A DNA stretch of 64,000 nt from DATBLY01 sp963705545 (lineage in GTDB: Bacteria; Actinomycetota; UBA4738; HRBIN12): contig CAVPJX010000001.1 in the NCBI GenBank assembly GCA_963705545.1, forward strand, positions 868,001-932,000, read 5' to 3'. Below the pieces are notes generated by a model. It searched no databases and was not told the DNA's origin. It saw nothing but the letters and a program-made list of their open reading frames with translations. The first letter of the stretch is position 1; each line of letters begins with the position of its first letter. A program made the translations under genes and the position numbers. Of the stretch, positions 1-8,409 are shown in pieces.

Positions 1-1212
1 CCACCGCAAGGAGCCTCGAGGTCAACGTCGGGCCCTCGCTCGCTGCCGGCACCTCGGCGACCTCCGGCTCCGGCTGGACGAGAGGGTTCCACGGCCCAGG
101 TTCCCCGTAACCCAGCTCCTGGACATGCGTCCCGTCGAGAGCCGCGATCTCGAGCGTGCCGAGCGAGGGGCAAGTAGGAGCGAGGCCGCATGTCCACGAC
201 GGTCGAGAGTCCGAACGGGATCGAGATCCGCGAACGCGATGCGGGTGCCGTCCGGTGACCAATACGGATACGCCCCACCCGGGATCGCGAGCGTGAGTCC
301 CGAGCCGTCGGCGCCGACGACGTAGATCCCCTCGGATCCGAGGCCGAACGCGAGCCGTTCTCCGTCGGGAGACCAGGCGAGGTTGTAGATGCGGTCTGCC
401 TCCAGGTCGTCGACGAGGATGCGCGAGCCGCTTCCGTCGGCGTTCATCACCCGAAGTTGGTGAACGAGTCCTTCGTGCTGTCCCCCGACCCGTCGAAGTA
501 GGCGATCTGTGTCCCGTCGGGGGAGTACGTCGGGTTGTAGGCCAACGCCTGGACCCTTATCCCGTTGGCCGTGAACCAGAACCAGCGGCGGCTGGCGGTT
601 CGGAGCACCCGCGGCGTGCCGCCATGCGCGTCGACCACGTAGATGGACGACCTGCTCGCGTAGATGACCTGGGATCCGTCGGGGGAGAACGAGCCCCCGA
701 TGTCCCCGTGGGACCCCGCGGCCACGCGTCAGTTGTACTTCTCGCTCGTGGCCAGGTAGTGTCTCGGTGCCGTCCGCGTCGAGGACGAAGAGGTCGACCG
801 ATCGCCACGGGAACTCGCTGTTCCGCCGCAGGATGAGCAGCTTCGAGCCGTCACTCGACCAGGCCAGCGGCGCCCCTGTTTCCGTGCTCAGCTGGATCTG
901 GCTGTTCGGGTCGTCCGGACGCGTGGGATCCACCGCCCAGATCCCGTCCTCGTCGCCGTAGACGATCCAGCCGCCGACCCCCGAGAAGATCCCTGGGGGC
1001 TTCGGCACTGGCTCGTCCGCGGGACGCTTCGAGGCGCTGAAGGCACGCGTCAGGGCCAAGACGCTCAAGAGGGTGAGGACGATCGCGAGCGCACCCGCGC
1101 CGATCCGCTGGTTCCGCCGCTTGCGGTCGCGCCGGCGCAGGAGCCGCTCGAACGATCCGTCAGGGGCTCGGAACAACTCGGCTGCCCGCTCGACCTCCGC
1201 CCGATCGATCAT
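1..1212 (-). CDS. Single-pass PD40 propeller protein paired with ECF sigma factor (partial, frameshifted)
   Basis: The gene starts at the ATG at 1210-1212 and runs off the left edge. About 38 basic cytosolic residues (motif FERLLRRRDRKRRNQRIGAG) precede one membrane helix (about residues 39-58). A TolB/PD40-type beta-propeller follows, with blades marked WSSDGSKLL, FSPDGSQVIYAS, YSPDGTQIAYF, WSPDGERLAFG and WSPDGTRIAF; it should lie outside the membrane. The start overlaps the stop of the sigma gene (ATGA) and GGAGG stands before it. The frame breaks near 735, 450 and 205, but each piece continues the same propeller, so I treat it as one gene. No function is established for the family. Pairing with a sigma gene suggests a sensor or anti-sigma partner, which is inference. 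Confidence 0.7.
1094..1140. repeat. 47-bp exact repeat, copy A
   Basis: This stretch is identical, base for base, to 4451-4497. Both copies encode the conserved basic segment just before the membrane helix of the two PD40 proteins. Flanking codons have diverged, so the block has been kept by recent gene conversion or strong constraint. Confidence 0.85.
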
Positions 1213-1742
1213 GATCGTTCCTCCATCCCCGCTCGCGCCTCGGCCCGCCCCCGGCTCGCGTGAGCCCGAACGGTGGCCGCCTTCATGCCGAGGATCCGTC
1301 CCGCCTCCTCGGACGAGTAGCCGAACATCGTCGTGAGGACGATCGATGCGCGTTCCGCCGGAGGGAGCCGGCGGATGAGGCGAACGACCTCGTCCCGGTC
1401 CTCGACCGCGGCGAGATCGTCGACGCGCGGCGCGAGTGCGGCCGTCCGACGGATGGCCAGCACGCCGCGCCGGTACCGGCTCCTGACCACGTTCATGGCC
1501 GTCCGGAACAGGAACCCGACCGGCTCGTCCATCGCGCCGACCCGGTCCCATCGCTCCCAGACCTTCAGGTAGGCGTCTTGCATGACCTCCTCCGCCTCGT
1601 GGCGGTTCCCGGTGATGAGGCAGAGCCCGCCGAACAGCCGCTGATGGGTCTGCTCGAAGAAGTCCTCGAAGCTTCGCGATCCTTCGATCACCTGCGCCCC
1701 TCCGCTCGCGAGCCCGGGCACCGCTCTCGGTGGGATCGCCAT
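1209..1742 (-). CDS. ECF (extracytoplasmic function) RNA polymerase sigma factor
   Basis: A sigma-70 factor reduced to regions 2 and 4, about 177 residues, as in the RpoE/ECF family. Region 2 shows VMQDAYLKVWERWDRV and FRTAMNVVRSRYRRG. Region 4 shows LPPAERASIVLTTMFGYSSE and then the helix-turn-helix EAGRILGMKAATVRAHASRG. It would direct polymerase to promoters controlled by an envelope or stress signal. The ATG at 1742 is preferred; a GTG at 1760 in frame is the alternative. The stop overlaps the start of the PD40 membrane protein, so the two are translationally coupled. The sequence is close to the second sigma factor at 4565-5095, so they are paralogs. Family is certain; target promoters are unknown. 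Confidence 0.9.
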   Translation of the reverse strand: MAIPPRAVPGLASGGAQVIEGSRSFEDFFEQTHQRLFGGLCLITGNRHEAEEVMQDAYLKVWERWDRVGAMDEPVGFLFRTAMNVVRSRYRRGVLAIRRTAALAPRVDDLAAVEDRDEVVRLIRRLPPAERASIVLTTMFGYSSEEAGRILGMKAATVRAHASRGRAEARAGMEERS

Positions 1743-1844
1743 CGTGTGCCATGAACGCACGAGGAGCCAGTTCTGCTGTGGCGCGGAGGGAACTTCCGCC
1801 TCCGAACGGCAGGCCGCGTTCGTTCAGCGACCCTGCCGAGTTCC

Positions 1845-2012
1845 CTACGACTCAGGTGGGAGCGGGATGGAGTGGAACAGCGCGATCTTCCACTCGCCAC
1901 CCTCGCGCCGGAGCACGCATGTGGTTGGCGCCGAGATGTGAGCGCGCTCTCCGGCGAGCGTGTAGTCCTGCTCGAGCCAGAACGTCACGGTTCGGCGCGT
2001 GTCCCCCCGTGA
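1845..2012 (-). pseudogene. C-terminal piece of a SnoaL-like (NTF2 fold) protein
   Basis: About 55 codons on the minus strand read as the last beta strands of a SnoaL/DUF4440-type NTF2-fold protein: VTFWLEQDYTLAGERAHISA, then CVLRREGGEWKIALFHS. No start belongs to this piece, and upstream of about 2012 the sequence changes to sigma-factor DNA on the opposite strand. The matching N-terminal half lies at about 3003-3153 on the same strand, so one gene of about 130 codons appears to be interrupted, with about 40 middle codons lost. Such proteins bind small ligands or act as cyclases or isomerases; no specific role can be given here. Confidence 0.6.
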
Positions 2013-2130
2013 CCTCGGGGACTCCACTGAGGAAGCAGGGCGGTTGCTCGGCATCAAGGCGAACACGGTCCGCGTGCTCACCACGCGGGCTCGGGCCTCA
2101 CTTCGGCGGACCTCGGAGGAACGAACGTGA
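2008..2130 (+). pseudogene. Truncated ECF sigma factor, region 4 only
   Basis: The last 36-40 codons of an ECF sigma factor, ending in TGA at 2128-2130. They read DSTEEAGRLLGIKANTVRVL followed by TTRARASLRRTSEERT and align with region 4 of the two complete sigma factors in this window (EAGRILGMKAATVRAH). Region 2 and the first part of region 4 are absent: leftward of about 2010 the DNA encodes the end of a SnoaL-like protein on the other strand. The stop overlaps the GTG start of the following PD40 gene (GTGA), the same coupling as in the intact pairs. This is a fragment of a third sigma/PD40 locus. Confidence 0.7.
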
Positions 2131-3005
2131 TCGACGAACGCGAGCTCGTGCGCCGCGCGGTGCAGGCACTTGCTCCACCCGAACCCGCCTTCGAGCGGCT
2201 GCTGCGCCGACGCGACCTGAAGGTGCGGAACAGGAAGTTGTCCGCAGGAGCGACCGCGATCGCTCTTGCGCTCTTGGGCATCGCGTTCCTGGTTGGCAGC
2301 TTCCGGGGTGGTGACCGTCCGGCGGATGAGTCCGCGCCGAAGCCCCCTGGCATCTTCTCGGAGGTCGGCGGCTGGATCGCGTACGGGAACCAGTCAGGGA
2401 TCTCGGAATGGAGTCCGAGGCCGAGCCGATGCGCTGATCCTGCTGAGCCAGGAGAAGGGGACCCGGTCGCCTGGTCGAGCGACGGCTCCAAGCTACTCAT
2501 CTCGCGACAGCGAGTGGTCCGGGACCAGCAAGAGGACGGGGTCCATCGGGCACGGAACCTCTTCGTGCTGAACGCGGATGGAAGCGAGACGCGCCTGACG
2601 GAGGGCGATCACTGGATCGAACGAGGCTCCTTCTCCCCGGACGGGACGAAGGTCGTCTACTCGGAGCAGGGAAGGGCCGGGCGATCCGTCGATCTACCTG
2701 GTCGACGCCGCAGGCGGCACACCTCAGATCCTGCTAACGCGCTCGCGGGGGAGACAGCATCGGAAGGGCGGCGTACCCGACGTTCTCCCCCGACGGATCC
2801 CAGATCGCTTTCGTCGATGGGTTGGGGGGCGCGGGGACCATCTTCATGGTGATGAACGCCGACGGGAGCGACGCGCGCGTCTTGCTTCACGACGAGACGT
2901 TCCAGGGGGCGGGTCACATCTACAGCCTCGTTTGGTCTCCCGGATGGCACACCGTCTGGCGTTCGACTCCGACTCCGCCTATGGCATCTACACGTTCAGG
3001 GCTGA
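2127..3005 (+). pseudogene. Third PD40 membrane protein, truncated and frameshifted
   Basis: Starts at GTG 2127 with the same N-terminal plan as the other two copies: a cytosolic segment with FERLLRRRDLKVRN, a membrane helix (ATAIALALLGIAFLVGSF), then PD40 blades WSSDGSKLLIS, FSPDGTKVVYSE, FSPDGSQIAFVDG and HRLAFDSDSAYGIYTFRADG. The frame changes near 2690, 2770 and 2935. The propeller ends abruptly at about 3005, where the plus strand stops making sense and the minus strand encodes the N-terminal half of a SnoaL-like protein. Only about half a propeller is left, so it is unlikely to fold as in the complete copy at 3259-4575. Confidence 0.65.
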
Positions 3006-3153
3006 TGGCCGGGCTCACCTCGCATCCACTTGCGCGAGATCTCTGGTCGATGCCCTGTGCGTCGGACGCGATCAGCGCGAGAGCCGCGTCGACATCCGAC
3101 TCGTCCAGGGCTTCGAAGATCCGCTGCACCACCGCGCTCAGGTCACCCGACAT
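3003..3153 (-). pseudogene. N-terminal piece of a SnoaL-like (NTF2 fold) protein
   Basis: From the ATG at 3153 the minus strand reads MSGDLSAVVQRIFEALDESD and then VDAALALIASDAQGID, the first helices of an NTF2/SnoaL-type protein. After a one-base frame change near 3040 it continues ISRKWMRGEPG, typical of the strand after the first helix. It then stops at the boundary with the plus-strand PD40 fragment. The C-terminal half is at 1845-2012. The two halves flank about 1 kb of foreign orientation, so this gene is broken by insertion, rearrangement or an assembly join. An alternative start lies at 3171. Confidence 0.6.
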
Positions 3154-3258
3154 CACTACGCGCCTCCTCATGGCCCGTGCGGGCTTGCCGGATGTCGACC
3201 ATACGCCGTCGAGACCAGGCGGGCGAGATCGGGTCCGCCAGGCGGATCGGCCGAGCCC

Positions 3259-4575
3259 CTACCCGTAGCACCCGCAGAAGTACCACCCTCCACGCCAGCT
3301 CAGATACCGGAGTTCATCGATCTCGCGGGCATCGCCGGTCCCGTCGGCGTTCGCGACCAACCAGACCGCCGCTCCGTCGGTCGTGGTGGATCCGAAGGCG
3401 ATCCGTGTGCCGTCGGGTGACCAGACCGGGCTGCCTCCGTAGTCGAACGCGAAGGGTGCCGGTGCCGACTCGAGGAGCAGGCTCGGGGCCGAGCCGTCCG
3501 GCGACCCGGTCCAGATCTGCATCTGCCGCTCGTCACCTCCTCCGGAGAACGTGGCGTAGGCCATCCTGGTCCCATCGGGCGACCACGAGAGGTTCGGCGA
3601 GAAGTGGACGCTCTGGACCTCGTGATCCTCGGCGAGCTGATGCATGTCCGATCCGTCCGCGTTCATGACGAACAACGTGTCGACACCGTAGGCGTCCCGG
3701 ATGTGCCCCGCCTGGACCGCGATGTGCTCGCCGTCCGGCGACCACTGGATCCCGAAACCGGACCCGAAGTCCCCGCCGGCCACGTATCCGAGCGAGCTCG
3801 CGAGCAGGGAATGCTCGCCGCCACCCACGCCCACCGAATAGACCGACCCTCGTCTCGTGCCGTACGCGATCCGGGTCCCGTCCGGTGACCACGCGAGCGA
3901 CGCCACGTGACCCTCCGTGTCACCGAGGTCGGTTCGGTCGCCGGTCGCCGGATCCATGAGCACCAGCGAGTCACCATCGATCGATCCGCGCCGCGCGACC
4001 ACGAGCTGCGCGCCGGCGGCCGACCATGCCCAGACCTCGTTGAACGGGCCGAGATCCGGGTCCTCGAAGCAGGGCCTCGTGAACTGCCGAGGCTCGTCCT
4101 GCCCGTTCGTGACCCAGAGCCCGGCCGTCGGGATCCGGGGGCCGCACCCCAAGACCTCGATCGCGACCCATCTCCCGTCGGCGGACCAGGCGGCGCTTCC
4201 GATGTGGTACCTCTTCAGCTGGCCCAGCGCGCCGGCAGCGACGAGCGTGCGCACCTCACCCGTGTCCGGGTCCAGAGCGACGAGGTCGGCCAGATCGCGA
4301 GCGTCGTCGTCCGCGTACGTGATGATCTCCCCGTTCCGGCGGAGTGCCGTGTCGGTCGGGGTGGGCGTGGGGTCGGCCGGACGCTCGGCGTCGCTGAAGG
4401 CGCGGGTCACGGCGACGAAGCTCAGGAGCGCGAGGACGATCGCGAGCACCCCCGCGCCGATCCGCTGGTTCCGCCGCTTGCGGTCGCGCCGGCGCAGCAA
4501 CCGTTCGAAGTGGCCGCGCTCGAGGTCGACCGTCGTACCCTCACGCTCGAGCAGTTCTGCGACGCTAGGCATCAT
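3259..4575 (-). CDS. Single-pass PD40 propeller protein paired with ECF sigma factor
   Basis: An intact 438-residue protein and the reference copy for this family in the window. Residues 1-40 are cytosolic with HFERLLRRRDRKRRNQRI, residues about 42-62 form one membrane helix (GAGVLAIVLALLSFVAVT), and the rest is an extracytoplasmic PD40/TolB propeller with repeated blades (WSADGRWVAIEV, WSPDGTRIAYGTRRG, WSPDGEHIAVQAG, WSPDGTRMAYATFSG, WSPDGTRIAFGS). The C-terminus is cysteine- and aromatic-rich (WYFCGCYG). There is a double ATG at 4575/4572; both overlap the end of the sigma gene. No classical zinc anti-sigma domain is visible, so an anti-sigma role would rest on the short conserved cytosolic segment. 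That is inference from gene pairing. Confidence 0.8.
   Translation of the reverse strand: MMPSVAELLEREGTTVDLERGHFERLLRRRDRKRRNQRIGAGVLAIVLALLSFVAVTRAFSDAERPADPTPTPTDTALRRNGEIITYADDDARDLADLVALDPDTGEVRTLVAAGALGQLKRYHIGSAAWSADGRWVAIEVLGCGPRIPTAGLWVTNGQDEPRQFTRPCFEDPDLGPFNEVWAWSAAGAQLVVARRGSIDGDSLVLMDPATGDRTDLGDTEGHVASLAWSPDGTRIAYGTRRGSVYSVGVGGGEHSLLASSLGYVAGGDFGSGFGIQWSPDGEHIAVQAGHIRDAYGVDTLFVMNADGSDMHQLAEDHEVQSVHFSPNLSWSPDGTRMAYATFSGGGDERQMQIWTGSPDGSAPSLLLESAPAPFAFDYGGSPVWSPDGTRIAFGSTTTDGAAVWLVANADGTGDAREIDELRYLSWRGGWYFCGCYG
4451..4497. repeat. 47-bp exact repeat, copy B
   Basis: The second copy of the exact repeat at 1094-1140, in the same orientation, inside the PD40 gene at 3259-4575. Confidence 0.85.
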
Positions 4576-5095
4576 CGACCTCCATCGCCCGACGGAACGA
4601 CTCACGACCTTGGTGCGATAAGGACCGGACCGTGGACGCCTGCACCCCGAGCGCGCGTCCGGCATCGTTGGGGCTGAACCCGAGCATCTCGGTCAGCACG
4701 AGGGCAGCGCGCTGACGCGGCGGGAGCGTCGAGAGCACCCGCCGCACGGAGTCGCGGTCGTCCGCATCTGCGAAGTCGTCCCGCGAGGGCGCGAGCCCGA
4801 TGGTTCGGCGGATCGCCAACACGGCCCGCCGATGTCGCTTCCGGAACAGGTTCATGGCCGTGCGGTAGAGGTATCCGACGGGGTCGTCCATCGCCCCGAC
4901 CCGCTCCCACCGCTCCCAGAGCTTGAGGAACGCGTCCTGCATGAGCTCCTCCGCCTCCGCACGCTCCCCGGTCACGAGCCAGAGGCGACGGAACAGCGTC
5001 AGGCTCTCGGCGTCGTAGAAGGTCTCGAAGCTCCGGGACGCCTCCAGCCTCTCGGAGGCGGGAGCCTCCGCGGCCAGGTGCAGTGGCTCGTTCAT
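4565..5095 (-). CDS. ECF RNA polymerase sigma factor
   Basis: A 176-residue ECF sigma factor. Region 2 lies at about residues 25-95 (LMQDAFLKLWERWERV, YLYRTAMNLFRKRHRR) and region 4 at about 115-170 (LPPRQRAALVLTEMLGFSPN, ASTVRSLSHQGRESFRRAM). No C-terminal extension is present. Its stop overlaps the double-ATG start of the PD40 membrane protein by about 10 bases, so both are made from one transcript. Upstream on the minus strand, TACACT at 5148-5153 could be its -10 box. It is paralogous to the sigma factor at 1209-1742, including the PVG(Y/F)L(Y/F)RTAMN segment. The inducing signal and regulon are unknown. Confidence 0.92.
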   Translation of the reverse strand: MNEPLHLAAEAPASERLEASRSFETFYDAESLTLFRRLWLVTGERAEAEELMQDAFLKLWERWERVGAMDDPVGYLYRTAMNLFRKRHRRAVLAIRRTIGLAPSRDDFADADDRDSVRRVLSTLPPRQRAALVLTEMLGFSPNDAGRALGVQASTVRSLSHQGRESFRRAMEVDDA

Positions 5096-5177
5096 GTCTT
5101 GACGATGAACCCTCGGCGGGCTCCGAACGTGCAGGCGCTCAGCGCGAAGTGTAGGGAACGGACCCCTCGGGCCGGGT

Positions 5178-5777
5178 TCAGGTGTGGCTGGCGATCAGGT
5201 GCGCGTACGCGCGCGCACCGGGTCCCGTCAGGTGGTACCCGTCCGGGGCGAACCACGCCGGGTGGTGCGCGGAGGCGTCGTACCACCCGATCAGATGGGC
5301 GTTCGCGCTCGAACGGGAGCAGCCGCGGAGCCGGTGGTTGTTCGCCACGCGCCACCCCGCGGCACCTTCAGGGTGACGAGGTAGACGTCGCGGTTCGGAC
5401 CCACGGCCCGGGTCAGGCGGTCGCAGTCCGCCCGCTCCAGGTAGCCGTTGTTCCCGAGATGGACCACGACCCGGCGCGGCAGCGTGCCCGCGGCCGCCAT
5501 CGATCGAACCCGGCGCATCCCGGCCTCGAACTGCCGCGAGACCACGGCGTCGACGCGGATCCCGTGGGCCCGGAGCTCGGAGCCGGGCGCCGAGCATCAC
5601 CGAGTCCCCGATCCCGAGCGTGCCCGGCGGGATCCGCCACGACGGGGTTCGGTTCGGCCCCCGCGCCGGCTCCCCCGGATCGATCATCGCGGACGCCGGC
5701 CCGGCCGAGAGCAGCACGGCCGTGGCCACGGCGAGCGCGACGGCGGACGAGCGACGGATGCGGGGGGTCGGGATCAT
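5178..5777 (-). CDS. Secreted SGNH/GDSL-type hydrolase (frameshifted)
   Basis: An esterase/acylhydrolase of the SGNH fold, like the C-terminal domain of OafA-type acyltransferases. The start is ATG 5777 with a signal peptide (RRSSAVALAVATAVLLSAGP, cleavage near ASA). Block I with the catalytic serine is GIGDSVMLGA, the oxyanion asparagine block is VVHLGNNG, and the Asp-His pair is DGYHLTGPGA near the C-terminus. The frame moves near 5590 and back near 5360; the middle piece (FEAGMRRVRSMAAAG, RRVVVHLGNNGY) fits only in the shifted frame. At about 200 residues the size is normal for one domain. It probably de-esterifies a cell-wall or surface glycan, but the substrate cannot be read from sequence. 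Confidence 0.75.
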   Translation of the reverse strand: MIPTPRIRRSSAVALAVATAVLLSAGPASAMIDPGEPARGPNRTPSWRIPPGTLGIGDSVMLGARLRAPGPRDPRRRRGLAAVRGRDAPGSIDGGRGHAAAPGRGPSREQRLPGAGGLRPPDPGRGSEPRRLPRHPEGAAGWRVANNHRLRGCSRSSANAHLIGWYDASAHHPAWFAPDGYHLTGPGARAYAHLIASHT

Positions 5778-5832
5778 CGGATGCGCTCCGGGCGGACGAC
5801 CGGGCCCGGCCATGCTAGCGGACGCGCGCCGG

Positions 5833-7047
5833 TCAGCTCGCCGCGCGCCAGGCGTCGCGCAGCTTCACCCGGCCGCCCGTCTGCAGCACCGCGCCCGCGT
5901 ACACGCGCCCCGCCAACGGGATCAGGAGCGCGGTCGATCCGATCAGCAGGACCAGCGCCAGCACGATCTGCGGCGGCGTCGCCGAGCCGAGCGAGATGCG
6001 CACCGGCATCGCCAGCGCGGAGGAGATCGGCAGGATCGACGCGACGACGGACAGGGTGGAGTCCGGATCCTCGATCGCGCCGATCGAGATGATGAACGAC
6101 GCCAGGATCAACAGGTTGAGCGGCACGATCGCGTTCTGCAGCTCCTCCACGCGGGCGACGAGCGCGCCCGCCGCCGCGAACAGCGACGCGTAGAACGCGA
6201 ACCCCAGCACGAACCACCCGATCGCCAGCGTCGCGGTCCCGATCGTGTGGGTCGGCACCTCCAACGCCCCCGTGACCGACGCGAGGACGATGCCGTAGAC
6301 GAGGATGAACAGCAGCTGGAGGAGCCCGAGCGCTCCGATCCCGGCGATCTTGCCCGCCAGGAGCTGCCGCGCGCGGATCGTGGACAGCAGGATCTCGACG
6401 ACCCGCGAGGCCTTCTCCTCGATCACCCCCGAGGCGACCCAGAAGCCGTAGCCGAAGATCTGGCCGTACAGCAGCAGCACCACGACGAAGGTCACCGTCG
6501 AGTTCGACTCGCGATCGGGATCCCGAGGTCGGAGCGACGCCACGGGGAGCGGCGCGGGGTCGAGGAGCTCGGCGGCCTCGGACGGGCTCACCCCGGCCTC
6601 CTGCAGGGCACCGCGGATCCGCTCGGCGACGATCGCGGTCTGCACGATCGACCCCAGCGGATCCGGCGGTTCCTGCCACACGAGCAGGCGTTCGCCGTCG
6701 ATGATCACCGCGTCCAGCGACCCGTCCTCCAAGCCCCGCTCGGCCGCCGCGCGGTCGGCGACGGTGCGGGTCCGGACCTCGGCTCCCTGCGAGGACGCGG
6801 CCCGCACGACCAGGGGCCCGAGCCGCGCCGAGGACGCCCCCAGCAGCCCCACGTCGAAGGTCGGCCGGCCGCTCCCGCCGAACGCGGACACCAGGATGAA
6901 GACCGTGATCAGGACGAGCGTGACCGACGTGGAGATCACGAACCCCTTGTCCCGCAGGCGGACCCAGAAGTCGCGCCGTGCGACCAGCCTCCACGCGCCG
7001 CGGTCGGTCTCCCGGGCCGCGGCGGTCTCGGGTCGCTCGCTGCTCAT
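5833..7047 (-). CDS. ABC-2 type (NatB-like) exporter permease
   Basis: A 404-residue membrane subunit of an ABC exporter. One helix lies near residues 30-50 (GFVISTSVTLVLITVFILVS), followed by a large extracytoplasmic domain of about 150 residues. Five or six helices come after, with the characteristic EEKASRVVEILLSTIRARQL loop before the core. This layout is that of NatB/YhaP-type permeases. The start ATG at 7045-7047 overlaps the stop of the ATPase gene (ATGA), so both subunits are translationally coupled. Members export sodium, antibiotics or peptides; the substrate here is not identifiable. Confidence 0.88.
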   Translation of the reverse strand: MSSERPETAAARETDRGAWRLVARRDFWVRLRDKGFVISTSVTLVLITVFILVSAFGGSGRPTFDVGLLGASSARLGPLVVRAASSQGAEVRTRTVADRAAAERGLEDGSLDAVIIDGERLLVWQEPPDPLGSIVQTAIVAERIRGALQEAGVSPSEAAELLDPAPLPVASLRPRDPDRESNSTVTFVVVLLLYGQIFGYGFWVASGVIEEKASRVVEILLSTIRARQLLAGKIAGIGALGLLQLLFILVYGIVLASVTGALEVPTHTIGTATLAIGWFVLGFAFYASLFAAAGALVARVEELQNAIVPLNLLILASFIISIGAIEDPDSTLSVVASILPISSALAMPVRISLGSATPPQIVLALVLLIGSTALLIPLAGRVYAGAVLQTGGRVKLRDAWRAAS

Positions 7048-7940
7048 GGCGCCACCGCCTCGCGGAACAGGTCGGTGAGCGTCGGCTCGACGCGGCTGAA
7101 GTGCCGGACGTCGCCGGCGGCGCGCGCGAGGTCCAGGACGCGCTGCTCGTCGACGTCGTCCGCGAGCTCGAGCACCACGCCGTCGTCCGTCGCGGGAGCG
7201 ACCGGGACCACGCCCGGGATGGCCTCGAACCACCCGTCCGCGCCGCCGGCGACCTCGACCCGCAGGCGCCGGTGGTGCCGCGACGCCCGGAGCTCATCGA
7301 TCGACCCGGACGCCACGATCCGCCCGTGGTTGATCATCACGACGCGATCGCAGAGCCGCTCGACCAGCTCGAGCTGATGGCTCGAGAACACGACCGGGAC
7401 GTCGCGTTCCCGCGCCTCGCCGCGCAGCACGCCGGACAGGACGTCCACGCCGACCGGGTCGAGGCCCGAGAACGGCTCGTCGAGCACGAGCAGGTCCGGC
7501 CGGTGCACGAGCGCCGCCGCCAGCTGGACGCGTTGCTGGTTGCCGAGCGAGAGCGCCTCGACGCGGTCGCCGGAGCGCTCGGCGACGCCGAGCACCTCCG
7601 TGATCGCACCCGCCCGCTCGATCGCATCTGCCTTCGAGAGCCCGTGGAGCCGGGCGAGGTAGACGAGCTGGTCGCGGACGCGCATCTTGGGGTACAGCCC
7701 GCGCTCCTCGGGCATGTAGCCGAACCGCCGGCGGGCCGAGGCATCCACCGCGCGTCCGCGCCAGCGGACCTCGCCCGCGTCGGGGTCGAGCACGCCGAGC
7801 GCGATGCGCATCGCCGTCGTCTTGCCTGCGCCGTTCGGCCCCACGAAGCCGACGATCTGGCCCGGCGGCGCGTCGAACGACACGCCGTCGAGCGCGACGA
7901 TCTCGCCGAACGTGCGGCGGAGGTCGATCAGCTCCAGCAT
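7044..7940 (-). CDS. ABC exporter ATPase (NatA-like)
   Basis: A 298-residue nucleotide-binding subunit. Walker A is GPNGAGKTTAM (about residues 34-44), the signature is LSLGNQQRVQLA instead of LSGGQ as in NatA/YhaQ proteins, Walker B is LLVLDEPFSGLDP, and the switch histidine is in FSSHQLELVE. The C-terminal extension of about 80 residues is typical of exporters with a separate permease. It drives the permease encoded directly downstream (5833-7047), with which it overlaps by four bases. Confidence 0.92.
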   Translation of the reverse strand: MLELIDLRRTFGEIVALDGVSFDAPPGQIVGFVGPNGAGKTTAMRIALGVLDPDAGEVRWRGRAVDASARRRFGYMPEERGLYPKMRVRDQLVYLARLHGLSKADAIERAGAITEVLGVAERSGDRVEALSLGNQQRVQLAAALVHRPDLLVLDEPFSGLDPVGVDVLSGVLRGEARERDVPVVFSSHQLELVERLCDRVVMINHGRIVASGSIDELRASRHHRRLRVEVAGGADGWFEAIPGVVPVAPATDDGVVLELADDVDEQRVLDLARAAGDVRHFSRVEPTLTDLFREAVAP

Positions 7941-7971
7941 GCCGCCCCTCGCGAGCGCCCGGCGCGCCGCA

Positions 7972-8397
7972 CTACAGGATGCGCGCCTTCGTCGGCTCGA
8001 CCCGGATCCCGACCGAGTAGTCGGCCGCGTAGCTCGCCGAGGTCCACCCGTACGCGTCGACGTAGGACCGGTACCGGTCGATGTAGGCGGGAACCCGGTC
8101 GGCCGGCGGCGCCTCGGGATCGACGGCGGCGCGGCCCTCCACGATCACGACGTCCTCGTCGCCCGCCTCGTCGCTCTGCAGGTGCAGCGAGACCCGGGGG
8201 TTCGCGGCGATGTTCCGCAGCTTCGGCCGGCCGGGCTGCGAGTACAGGTGGAACGCCTCGCCGTCCCACCAGAACCAGACCGGCGTGGTGCTCGGCTGAC
8301 CCTCGGGGGTCACCGTGGTCAGCCACACGATGATCTCGGTCCCGAACCGCTCCAGGGCGCGGGCGTGCTTCGGGTCGCTCGGATCGAAGATCGCCAT
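7972..8397 (-). CDS. PPOX-class F420-dependent oxidoreductase (TIGR03667-like)
   Basis: A 141-residue split-barrel flavin/F420-binding protein. Motifs include IIVWLTTVTPEGQPSTTPVW, FWWDGEAFHLYSQPGRPKLR, NPRVSLHLQSDEAGDEDVV and EGRAAVD, followed by a C-terminal aromatic segment YRSYVDAYGWTSASYAADYS. This order matches the actinobacterial TIGR03667 family, which is thought to use deazaflavin F420; the substrate is unknown. A TATAGT box 6 nt before the ATG suggests a leaderless transcript. A flavin rather than F420 cofactor is the alternative. Confidence 0.85.
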   Translation of the reverse strand: MAIFDPSDPKHARALERFGTEIIVWLTTVTPEGQPSTTPVWFWWDGEAFHLYSQPGRPKLRNIAANPRVSLHLQSDEAGDEDVVIVEGRAAVDPEAPPADRVPAYIDRYRSYVDAYGWTSASYAADYSVGIRVEPTKARIL

Positions 8398-8403
8398 GCC
8401 CCG

Positions 8404-8409
8404 ACTATA
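8404..8409 (-). promoter_or_regulatory. -10 box TATAGT, leaderless start of PPOX gene
   Basis: TATAGT on the minus strand ends 6 nt before the ATG at 8397. That spacing puts the transcription start at or next to the start codon. There is no Shine-Dalgarno sequence. Confidence 0.5.
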
